A DNA stretch of 64,000 nt from positions 1 to 64,000 of the forward strand of contig NW_027477032.1 of NCBI RefSeq assembly GCF_051020955.1, in the 5' to 3' direction. The notes under the pieces are model-generated. The model worked only from the letters and a program-made list of their open reading frames with translations. It searched no databases and was not told the DNA's origin. The position numbers and the translations under genes were made by a program. The stretch comes from Megalopta genalis (lineage: Eukaryota; Arthropoda; Insecta; Hymenoptera; Halictidae). Positions 24,746 to 36,520 of this stretch are shown piece after piece (position 1 is the first letter of the stretch; the number at the start of each line of letters is the position of its first letter).

Positions 24746-27700
24746 TTGTTTCGCAATGCGCTTTATGCTAAATCATGTATAAAACATGTATTTGAAGCTA
24801 AACCATTTATTTCGCATGTATTTGAAGCTAAGACTTATGCTTTGCATGAAATTGAAGCTAAATCATGTGTTTCGCTTGGATTTGAAGCTAACTCGTTTGT
24901 TTCGCATGCAGTTGAAGCTAAATCATGTATATCACAAGTATTTGAAGCTAAACCATTCGTTTCGCATGGATTTGAATCTAAGCCTCCTACTTCGCATGAA
25001 TTTGAATCCAAATCATGTGTTTCCCTTGCATTTGAAGCTAATTCGTTTGTTTCGCATGCAGTCGAAGCTAAATTATGTATAAACGAGTATTTGAAGCTAA
25101 ACCATTTGCATCGCAAGGATTTGAAGCTAAACCATGTGATTCGCAAGAATTTGAAGCTAAATCATGTGTTTCGCTTGGATTTGAAGCTAACTCGTTTGTT
25201 CCGCATGCAGTTGAAGCTAAATCATGTATATCACAAGTATTTGAAGCTAAACCGATCGTTTCGCATGGATTTGAATCTAAGCCTCCTACGTCGCATGAAT
25301 TTGAATCTAAATCATGTGTTTCCCTTGCTTTTGAAGCTAATTCGTGTGTTTCGCATGCAGTTGAAGCTAAATTATGTATAAACGAGTATTTGAAGCTAAA
25401 CCATTTGCATCGCAAGGATTTGAAGCTAAACCATGTGATTCGCAAGAATTTGAAGCTAAATCATGTGTTTCGCTTGGATTTGAAGCTAACTCGTTTGTTC
25501 CGCATGCAGTTGAAGCTAAATCATGTATATCACAAGTATTTGAAGCTAAACCGTTCGTTTCGCATGGATTTGAATCTAAGCCTCCTACGTCGCATGAATT
25601 TGAATCTAAATCATGTGTTTCGATTGGATTTGAAGCTAACTCGTTTGTTTCGCATGCAGTTGAAGCTAAATCATGTATATCACAAGTATTCGAAGCTAAT
25701 CCATTTGTATCGCATGGATTTGAAGCTAAGCCTTCTAATGCGCAATGATTCGAAGCTTAATCATGTGTTTTGCTTGGATTTGAAGCTAACTCGTTTGTTT
25801 CGCATGCAGTTGAAGCTAAATCATGTATATCACAAGTATTTGAAGCTAAACCGTTCGTTTCGCATGGATGTGAATCTAAGCCTCCTACGTCGCATGAATT
25901 TGAATCTAAATCATGTGTTTCGCTTGGATTTGAAGCTAATTCGTTTGTTTCGCATGCAGTTGAATCTAAATCATGTATATCACATGTATTCGAAGCTAAA
26001 CCATTTGTATCGCATGGATTTGAAGCTAAGCCTTCTAATGCGCAATGATTCAAAGCTAAATCATGTGTTTTGCTTGGATTTGAAGCTAACTCGATTGTTT
26101 CGCATTCCTTCTACTTCGAATTCATTTGAAGTTTGGATTAGAAGCTAACTCGATTGTTTCGCAATGCACTTTATGCTAAATCATGTATAAAACATGTATT
26201 TGAAGCTAAACCATTTATTTCGCATGTATTTGAAGCTAAGACTTATGCTTTGCATGAAATTGAAGCTAAATCATGTGTTTCGCTTGGATTTGAAGCTAAC
26301 TCGTTAGTTTCGCATGCAGTTGAACCTATATCGCTTATATTCGCAAGTATTTGAAGCCAAATCATTCGTTTCGCATAAATTTGAAACTAAGGCAACTACT
26401 TCGCATTGATTTGAAGCTAAATCATGTGTTTCGCTTGGATTTGAAGCTAACTCGTTTGTTTCGCATGCAGTTGAAGCTAAATCATGTATATCACAAGTAT
26501 TCGAAGCTAAACCATTTGTATCGCATGGATTTGAAGCTAAGCCTTCTAATGCGCAATGATTCGAAGCTAAATCATGTGTTTTGCTTGGATTTTAAGCTAA
26601 CTCGATTGTTTCGCATTCCTTCTACTTCGAATTGATTTGAAATTTGGATTAGAAGCTAACTCGATTGTTTCGCAATGCACTTTGTGCTAAATCATGTATA
26701 AAACATGTATTTTAAGCTAAACCATTTATTTTGCATGTATTTGAAGCTAAGACTTATACTTTGCATGAAATTGAAGCTAAATCATGTGTTTCGCTTGGAT
26801 TTGAAGCTAACTCGTTAGTTTCGCATGCAGTTGAAGCTATATCGCTTATATTCGGAAGTATTTGAAGCCAAATCATTCGTTTCGCTTAAATTTGAAACTA
26901 AGGCTACTACTTCGCATTGATTTGAAGCTAAATCATGTGTTTCGCTTGGATTTGAAGCTAACTCGTTTGTTTCGCATGCAGTTGAAGCTAAATCATGTAT
27001 ATCACAAGTATTCGAAGATAAACCATTTGTATCGCATGGATTTGAAGCTAAGCCTTCTAATGCGCAATGATTCGAAGCTAAATCATCTGTTTTGCTTGGA
27101 TTTGAAGCTAACGCGATTGCTTCGCATTCCTTCTACTTCGCATTGATTTGAAGTTTGGATTAGAAGCTAACTCGATTGTTTCGCAATGCAGTTTATGCTA
27201 AATCATGTATGAAACATGTATTTGAAGCTAAACCATTTATTTCGCATGTATTTGAAGCTAATACTTATACTTGCATGAAATTGAAGCTAAATCATGTGTT
27301 TCGCTTGGATTTGAAGCAAACTCGTTTATTTCGCATGCAGTTGAAGCTAAATCATGTATATCACAAGTATTCGAAGCTAAACCATTTGCATCGCAAGGAT
27401 TTGAAGCTAAACCATGTGATTCGCAAGAATTTGAAGCTAAATCATGTGTTTCGCTTGGATTTGAAGCTAACTCGTTTGTTTCGCATGCAGTTGAAGCTAT
27501 ATCGCTTATATTCGCAAGTATTTGAAACCAAATCATTCGTTTCGCATGAATTTGAAACTAGGGCTTCTACTTCGCACTGATTTCAAGCTAAATCATGTGT
27601 TTCGCTTGGATTTGAAGCTAACTCGTTTATTTCGCATGCAGTTGAAGCTAAATCATGTATATCACAAGTATTTGAAGCTAAACCGTTCGTTTCGCATGGA

Positions 27701-30700
27701 TTTGAATCTAAGCCTCCTACGTCGCATGAATTTGAATCTAAATCATGTGATTCTCTTGGATTTGAAGCTAACTCGCTTGTTTTGCATGCAGTTGAAGCTA
27801 AATCATGTATATCACAATTATTTGAAACTGAACCATTTGTTTCGCATCGATTCGAAGCTAAACATTCCACTTCGCATTGATTTGAAGCTAAATCATGTGT
27901 TTCGCTTGTATTTGATGCTAACTCGTTTGTTTCGCATGCAGTTGAAGCTCAATCATGTATATCACAATTATTTGAAACTGAACCATTTGTTTCGCATCGA
28001 TTTGAAGCTGAGCCTTCCACTTCGCATTGATTTGAAACTAAATCTTGTATTCGCTTGGATTTGAAGCTAACTCGTTTGTTTCGCCTGCAGTGGACGCTAA
28101 ACCATGTATATCACAATTATTTGAAGCTGAACCATTTGTTTCGCATGGATTTGAAGCTATGCCTTCTACTGCGCATTGAAGTGAAGCTAAATCATGTGTT
28201 CCGCGTGGATTTGAAACTTACACGTTTTATTTGGCCTGCATTTGAAGCTATATCATTTATATTCGCAAGTATTTGTAGCTAAACCATTCGTTTCGCATTG
28301 ATTTGAAGCTAAGCCTTCTACTTCGCATTGATTTGAAGCTAGATCATGTGATTCTCTTGGATTTGAAGCTAACTCGTTTGTTTCGCATGCAGTTGAAGCT
28401 AAATCATGTATATCACAATTATTTGAAACTGAACCATTTGTTTCGCATCGATTTGAAGCTGAGCCTTCCACTTCGCATTGATTTGAAGCTAAATCATGTG
28501 TTTCGCTTGTATTTGATGCTAACTCGTTTGTTTAGCATGCAGTTGAAGCTAAATCATGTTTACCACAAGTATCTGAATCTAAACCCTCTGTTTCGCATGA
28601 ATATTTAGCTAAACCATGTGTTTCGCATGCATTTGAAGCTATATCACTTATATCGCAAGTATTTGAAGCTAAATCATTTGTGTCGCATGGATTTGAAGCT
28701 AACCCTCCTACTTATAATTGATTTGAAGCTAAATCATGTATTCGCTTGGATTTGTAGCCAACTCGTTTGTTTCGCATGCAGTTGAAGCTAAATCATGTTT
28801 ACCACAAGTATCTGAATCTAAACCATCTGTTTCATGAATATTTAGCTAAACCATGTGTTTCGCATTGATTTGAAGCTAAATCAAGTGTTTCGCTTGGATT
28901 TGAAGATAACTCGTTTGTTTCGCATGCAGTTGAAGCTAAATCATGTATATCACAAGTATTTGAAGCTAAACCATTTGATTCGCATGTATTTGGAGCTAAG
29001 CCTACCACTTCGCATTGATTTGAAACTAAATCATGTATTTCGGATGGATTTGAATCTAACTCGATTGTTTCGCGTGCATTTGAATCTATATCACATATAT
29101 CGCAATTATCTGAAGATAAATCATTCGTTTCGCATGAATTTGAAACTAAGCCTTCTACTTCGCATTGATTTGAAACGAAATCATGTCTTTCGCTTGGATA
29201 TGAAGCTCACTCGTTTGTTTTTCCAGCATTTGAAGCTATATCACTTATATCGCAAGTATTTGAAGCTAAATCATTTGTGTCGCATGGATTTGATGCTAAG
29301 CCTTCTACTTCGCATGAATTTGAATCTAAATCATGGGTTTCGCTTGGATTTGAAGCTAACTCGTTTGTTTGGCATGCAGTTGAAGCTAAATCATGTATAT
29401 CACAAGTATTTGAAGCTAAACCATTCGATTCGCATGGATTTGAAGCTATGGATTCTACTTCGCATGAATTTGAATCTAAATCATGTGTTTTGCTTGGATT
29501 TGAAGCTAACTCGTTTGTTTCGCATGCAGTTGATGCTAAATCATGTATATCACAAGTATTTGAAGCTAATCCATTTGATTCGCATGGATTTGAAGCTAAT
29601 CCCTCTACTTCGCATTGATTTGAAGCTAAAGCATGTGTTTCGCTTGGATTTGAAGCTAATTCGTTTGTTTCGCACACAGCTGAAGCTAAGTCATGTATAT
29701 CACAAGTATTTGAAGCTAAACCATTTGATTCGCATGGTTTAGAAACTAAGCCTTCTACTTCGCCTTAATTTGGAGCCAAATTATGTGTTTCGCACGGATT
29801 TGAAGCTAATTCGTTTGTTTCGCCTGCATTTGAAGCTATATCACTTATATTCGTAAGAATTTGAAGCTAAAACGTTCGTTTCGCATGGATTTGAAGCTAA
29901 GCGTTCTACTTCGCATTGATTTGAAGCTAAATCGTGTGATTCGCATGGATTTGAAGCTAACACGGTCGTTTCGCATGCAGTTGAAGCTAAAACATGTACA
30001 TCACAAGTATCTGAATCTAATCCATCTGTTTCGCAAGAATATGAAGCTATGAAGCTAATCCATGTGATTATTCTATCGCAATTATCTGAAGATAAATCAT
30101 TTGTTTCTCATGTATTTGAAGTTAAGGCTTCCACTGCGCATTTATTTGAAGCTAAATCATGTGATTCGCTTGGATTTGAAGCTGACTCGTTTGTTTCGCA
30201 TGCAGTTGAAGCTATATCGCTTATATTCGCAAGTATTTGAAACCAAATCATTCGATTCGCATGAATTTGAAACTAGGGCTTCTACTTCGCATTGATTTCA
30301 AGCTAAATCATGTGTTTCGCTTGGATTTGAAGCTAACTCGTTTATTTCGCATGCAGTTGAAGCTGAATCATGTATATCACAAGTATTTGAAGCTGAACCA
30401 TTTGTTTTGCATGAATATTAATCTGAACCATGTGTTTCGAACGTATTTGAAGCTGAATTATGCGTTTCGCTTTCATTTGAAGCTAATTCGTTTCTTTCGC
30501 ATGCAGTTGAAGATAAATCATTTAAATCAGAAGTATTTGAAGCCAAACCATGTGTTTCGCATGGATTTGAAGCTAACTCGTTTTTTTTCGCCTGCATTTG
30601 AAGATAAATCGTGTATGTCACAAGTATTTGAAGCTAAACCATTCGCTTCGCATGGTATTGAAGCAAAGCCTTCAACTTCGCATTGATTTGAAGATAAATC

Positions 30701-32834
30701 ATGTGTTTCGCTTGGATTTGAAGCTAACACGGTTGTTTCGCATGCAGTTGAAGCTAAAACTTGTACATCACAAGTATCTGAATCTAATCCATCTGTTTCG
30801 CAAGAATATGAAGCTATGAAGCTAATCCATGTGATTATTCTATCGCAATTATCTGAAGATAAATCATTTGTTTCTCATGTATTTGAAGTTAAGGCTTCCA
30901 CTGCGCATTTATTTGAAGCTAAATCATGTGTTTCGCTTGGATTTGAAGCTAACTCGTTTGTTTCGCATGCAGTTGAAGCTATATCGCTTATATTCGCAAG
31001 TATTTGAAACCAAATCATTCGATTCGCATGAATTTGAAACTAGGGCTTCTACTTCGCATTGATTTCAAGCTAAATCATGTGTTTCGCTTGGATTTGAAGC
31101 TAACTCGTTTATTTCGCATGCAGTTGAAGCTGAATCATGTATATCACAAGTATTTGAAGCTAAACCGTTCGTTTCGCATGGATTTGAATCTAAGCCTCCT
31201 ACGTCGCATGAATTTGAATCTAAATCATGTGTATCGCTTGGTTTTGAAGCCTACTGGTTTGTTTCGCCTGCATTTGAAGCTAATTCATGTATATCACAAG
31301 TATTTGAAGCTGAACCATTTGTTTTGCATGAATATTAATCTGAACCATGTGTTTCGAACGTATTTGAAGCTGAATTATGCGTTTCGCTTTCATTTGAAGC
31401 TAATTCGTTTCTTTCGCATGCAGTTGAAGATAAATCATGTAAATCACAAGTATTTGAAGCCAAACCATGTGTTTCGCATGGATTTGAAGCTAACTCGTTT
31501 TTTTTCGCCTGCATTTGAAGATAAATCGTGTATGTCACAAGTATTTGAAGCTAAACCATTCGCTTCGCATGGTTTTGAAGCAAAGCCTTCAACTTCGCAT
31601 TGATTTGAAGATAAATCATGTGTTTCGCTTGGATTTGAAGCTAACACGGTTGTTTCGCATGCAGTTGAAGCTAAAACATGTACATCACAAGTATCTGAAT
31701 CTAATCCATCTGTTTCGCAAGAATATGAATCTATGAAGCTAATCCATGTGATTCGCATGAATTTGAAGCTAATTCGTATGTGTCGCATGGATATGATGCT
31801 ACGCCTTCTACTTCGCATTGATTTGAAGCTAAATCATGTGATTCGCATGGATTTGAAGCTAAGCCTTCTACTTCGCATTCATTTGAAACTAAATCAAGTG
31901 TTTCGCTTGGATTTGAAGTTAAGGCGTTTGTATCGCATGCAGTTGAAGCTAATTCTTGTTTATCACAAGTATCTGAATCCAAACCATCTGTTTCGCAAGA
32001 ATGTGAAGCTATGAAACTAAACCATTTGTTTTGCATGAATATTAAGCTAAACCATGTGTTTCGAACGTATTTGAAGCTGTATTATGTGTTTCGCTTTGAT
32101 TTAAAGCTAATTCGTTTTTTTCGCATGCGGTTGAAGCTAAATCATGTAAATCATAAGTATTTGAAGCTAAACCATTCGTTTCGCATGGATTTGAAGCCAA
32201 GCCTTCTACTTCGCATGAATTTGAATCTAAATCATGTGTTTCGCTTGGATTTGAAGCTAACTCGTTTGTTTCGCATGCAGTTGAAGCTAAATCATGTATA
32301 TCACAAGTATTTGAAGCTAAACCGTTCGTTTCGCATGGATTTGAATCTAAGCCTCCTACGTCGCATGAATTTGAATCTAAATCATGTGTTTCGATTGGAT
32401 TTGAAGCTAACTCGTTTGTTTCGCATGCAGTTGAAGCTAAATCATGTATATCACAAGTATTCGAAGCTAATCCATTTGTATCGCATGGATTTGAAGCTAA
32501 GCCTTCTAATGCGCAATGATTCGAAGCTTAATCATGTGTTTTGCTTGGATTTGAAGCTAAGCCTCCTACGTCGCATGAATTTTGATCTAAATCATGTGTT
32601 TCGCTTGGATTTGAAGCTAACTCGTTTGTTTCGCATGCAGTTGAAGCTAAATCATGTATATCACAAGTATTCGAAGCTAATCCATTTGTATCGCATGGAT
32701 TTGAAGCTAAGCCTTCTAATGCGCAATGATTCGAAGCTTAATCATGTGTTTTGCTTGGATTTGAAGCTAACTCGATTGTTTCGCATTCCTTCTACTTCGA
32801 ATTCATTTGAAGTTTGGATTAGAAGCAAACTCGA
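24746..32834. repeat. Satellite region III, copy b
   Basis: This long copy is related to 17,971-24,745. The offset to copy a changes in steps: 6,497 at its start, 6,645 by about 25.4 kb, 6,495 by 27.2 kb, 6,345 by 28.9 kb, then 8,089 from about 31.3 kb. The 150-bp steps equal one pentamer. The jump to 8,089 reflects about 1.74 kb of extra sequence at about 29.4-31.2 kb. That extra sequence contains its own 767-bp tandem duplication (30,049 matching 30,816; 30,237 matching 31,004). J blocks lie near 24.7, 26.1, 26.6 and 27.1 kb. Confidence 0.8.
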
Positions 32835-35800
32835 TTGTTTCGCAATGCACTTTATGCTAAATCATGTATAAAACATGTATTTGAAGCTAAACCATTTATT
32901 TCGCATGTATTTGAAGCTAAGACTTATGCTTTGCATGAAATTGAAGCTAAATCATGTGTTTCGCTTGGATTTGAAGCTAACTCGTTAGTTTCGCATGCAG
33001 TTGTAGCTATATCGCTTATATTCGCAAGTATTTGAAGCCAAATCATTCGTTTCGCATAAATTTGAAACTAAGGCAACTACTTCGCATTGATTTGAAGCTA
33101 AATCATGTGTTTCGCTTGGATTTGAAGCTAACTCGTTTGTTTCGCATGCAGTTGAAGCTAAATCATGTATATCACAAGTATTTGAAGCTAAACCATTCGT
33201 TTCGCATGGATTTGAATCTAAGCCTCCTACTTCGCATGAATTTGAATCCAAATCATGTGTTTCCCTTGCATTTGAAGCTAATTCGTTTGTTTCGCATGCA
33301 GTTGAAGCTAAATTATGTATAAACGAGTATTTGAAGCTAAACCATTTGCATCGCAAGGATTTGAAGCTAAACCATGTGATTCGCAAGAATTTGAAGCTAA
33401 ATCATGTGTTTCGCTTGGATTTGAAGCTAACTCGTTTGTTCCGCATGCAGTTGAAGCTAAATCATGTATATCACAAGTATTTGAAGCTAAACCGATCGTT
33501 TCGCATGGATTTGAATCTAAGCCTCCTACGTCGCATGAATTTGAATCTAAATCATGTGTTTCCCTTGCTTTTGAAGCTAATTCGTTTGTTTCGCATGCAG
33601 TTGAAGCTAAATTATGTATAAACGAGTATTTGAAGCTAAACCATTTGCATCGCAAGGATTTGAAGCTAAACCATGTGATTCGCAAGAATTTGAAGCTAAA
33701 TCATGTGTTTCGCTTGGATTTGAAGCTAACTCGTTTGTTCCGCATGCAGTTGAAGCTAAATCATGTATATCACAAGTATTTGAAGCTAAACCGTTCGTTT
33801 CGCATGGATTTGAATCTAAGCCTCCTACGTCGCATGAATTTGAATCTAAATCATGTGTTTCGATTGGATTTGAAGCTAACTCGTTTGTTTCGCATGCAGT
33901 TGAAGCTAAATCATGTATATCACAAGTATTCGAAGCTAATCCATTTGTATCGCATGGATTTGAAGCTAAGCCTTCTAATGCGCAATGATTCGAAGCTTAA
34001 TCATGTGTTTTGCTTGGATTTGAAGCTAACTCGTTTGTTTCGCATGCAGTTGAAGCTAAATCATGTATATCACAAGTATTTGAAGCTAAACCGTTCGTTT
34101 CGCATGGATGTGAATCTAAGCCTCCTACGTCGCATGAATTTGAATCTAAATCATGTGTTTCGCTTGGATTTGAAGCTAATTCGTTTGTTTCGCATGCAGT
34201 TGAATCTAAATCATGTATATCACATGTATTCGAAGCTAAACCATTTGTATCGCATGGATTTGAAGCTAAGCCTTCTAATGCGCAATGATTCAAAGCTAAA
34301 TCATGTGTTTTGCTTGGATTTGAAGCTAACTCGATTGTTTCGCATTCCTTCTACTTCGAATTCATTTGAAGTTTGGATTAGAAGCTAACTCGATTGTTTC
34401 GCAATGCACTTTATGCTAAATCATGTATAAAACATGTATTTGAAGCTAAACCATTTATTTCGCATGTATTTGAAGCTAAGACTTATGCTTTGCATGAAAT
34501 TGAAGCTAAATCATGTGTTTCGCTTGGATTTGAAGCTAACTCGTTAGTTTCGCATGCAGTTGAACCTATATCGCTTACATTCGCAAGTATTTGAAGCCAA
34601 ATCATTCGTTTCGCATAAATTTGAAACTAAGGCAACTACTTCGCATTGATTTGAAGCTAAATCATGTGTTTCGCTTGGATTTGAAGCTAACTCGTTTGTT
34701 TCGCATGCAGTTGAAGCTAAATCATGTATATCACAAGTATTCGAAGCTAAACCATTTGTATCGCATGGATTTGAAGCTAAGCCTTCTAATGCGCAATGAT
34801 TCGAAGCTAAATCATGTGTTTTGCTTGGATTTTAAGCTAACTCGATTGTTTCGCATTCCTTCTACTTCGAATTGATTTGAAATTTGGATTAGAAGCTAAC
34901 TCGATTGTTTCGCAATGCACTTTGTGCTAAATCATGTATAAAACATGTATTTTAAGCTAAACCATTTATTTTGCATGTATTTGAAGCTAAGACTTATACT
35001 TTGCATGAAATTGAAGCTAAATCATGTGTTTCGCTTGGATTTGAAGCTAACTCGTTAGTTTCGCATGCAGTTGAAGCTATATCGCTTATATTCGGAAGTA
35101 TTTGAAGCCAAATCATTCGTTTCGCTTAAATTTGAAACTAAGGCTACTACTTCGCATTGATTTGAAGCTAAATCATGTGTTTCGCTTGGATTTGAAGCTA
35201 ACTCGTTTGTTTCGCATGCAGTTGAAGCTAAATCATGTATATCACAAGTATTTGAAGCTATACCATTCGTTTCGCATGGATTTGAATCTAAGCCTCCTAC
35301 GTCGCATGAATTTGAATCTAAATCATGTGTTTCGCTTGGATTTGAAGCTAACTCGTTTGTTTCGCATGCAGTTGAATCTAAATCATGTATATCACAAGTA
35401 TTCGAAGATAAACCATTTGTATCGCATGGATTTGAAGCTAAGCCTTCTAATGCGCAATGATTCGAAGCTAAATCATGTGTTTTGCTTGGATTTGAAGCTA
35501 ACGCGATTGCTTCGCATTCCTTCTACTTCGCATTGATTTGAAGTTTGGATTAGAAGCTAACTCGATTGTTTCGCAATGCAGTTTATGCTAAATCATGTAT
35601 AAAACATGTATTTGAAGCTAAACCATTTATTTCGCATGTATTTGAAGCTAAGACTTATACTTGCATGAAATTGAAGCTAAATCATGTGTTTCGCTTGGAT
35701 TTGAAGCAAACTCGTTTATTTCGCATGCAGTTGAAGCTAAATCATGTATATCACAAGTATTCGAAGGTAAACCATTTGCATCGCAAGGATTTGAAGCTAA

Positions 35801-36520
35801 ACCATGTGATTCGCAAGAATTTGAAGCTAAATCATGTGTTTCGCTTGGATTTGAAGCTAACTCGTTTGTTTCGCATGCAGTTGAAGCTATATCGCTTATA
35901 TTCGCAAGTATTTGAAACCAAATCATTCGTTTCGCATGAATTTGAAACTAGGGCTTCTACTTCGCACTGATTTCAAGCTAAATCATGTGTTTCGCTTGGA
36001 TTTGAAGCTAACTCGTTTATTTCGCATGCAGTTGAAGCTAAATCATGTATATCACAAGTATTTGAAGCTAACCCGTTCGTTTCGCATGGATTTGAATCTA
36101 AGCCTCCTACGTCGCATGAATTTGAATCTAAATCATGTGATTCTCTTGGATTTGAAGCTAACTCGCTTGTTTTGCATGCAGTTGAAGCTAAATCATGTAT
36201 ATCACAATTATTTGAAACTGAACCATTTGTTTCGCATCGATTCGAAGCTAAACATTCCACTTCGCATTGATTTGAAGCTAAATCATGTGTTTCGCTTGTA
36301 TTTGATGCTAACTCGTTTGTTTCGCATGCAGTTGAAGCTCAATCATGTATATCACAATTATTTGAAACTGAACCATTTGTTTCGCATCGATTTGAAGCTG
36401 AGCCTTCCACTTCGCATTGATTTGAAACTAAATCATGTATTCGCTTGGATTTGAAGCCAACTCGTTTGTTTCGCCTGCAGTGGACGCTAAACCATGTATA
36501 TCACAATTATTTGAAGCTGA
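32835..36520. repeat. Satellite region III, copy c (truncated)
   Basis: This copy matches copy a with an offset of 14,586 at its start and 14,885 after about 33.9 kb. The change of 299 bp is explained by an extra internal duplicate (see 33,304-33,901). The match to copy a ends near 36,520, just after the GCAGTGGACGCTAAACC variant, where the sequence switches within a monomer to region-I-type monomers. J blocks lie near 32.8, 34.4, 34.9 and 35.5 kb. Confidence 0.8.
33304..33901. repeat. 299-bp tandem duplication inside region III
   Basis: A 29-bp monomer variant (GAAGCTAAATTATG followed by TATAAACGAGTATTT) starts at 33,304 and again at 33,603. The 299-bp unit is nine 30-bp monomers plus this 29-bp one. 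The same duplication is present in copy b, starting at about 25,064, but is absent from copy a, where the variant occurs only once near 18,718. The two halves are diverged at a few sites (for example CCGATCG against CCGTTCG), so the duplication predates the split of copies b and c. Confidence 0.75.

Noticed and set aside
25075..26148. 357-codon forward open frame, with an equal one at 33,315-34,388
   Set aside because: It is only monomer translation (LKLNHVFRLDLKL-type decapeptides, with a frame change on the way) and ends in a J block. The two are duplicates of one satellite segment. No start context, domain or non-repeat sequence is present.
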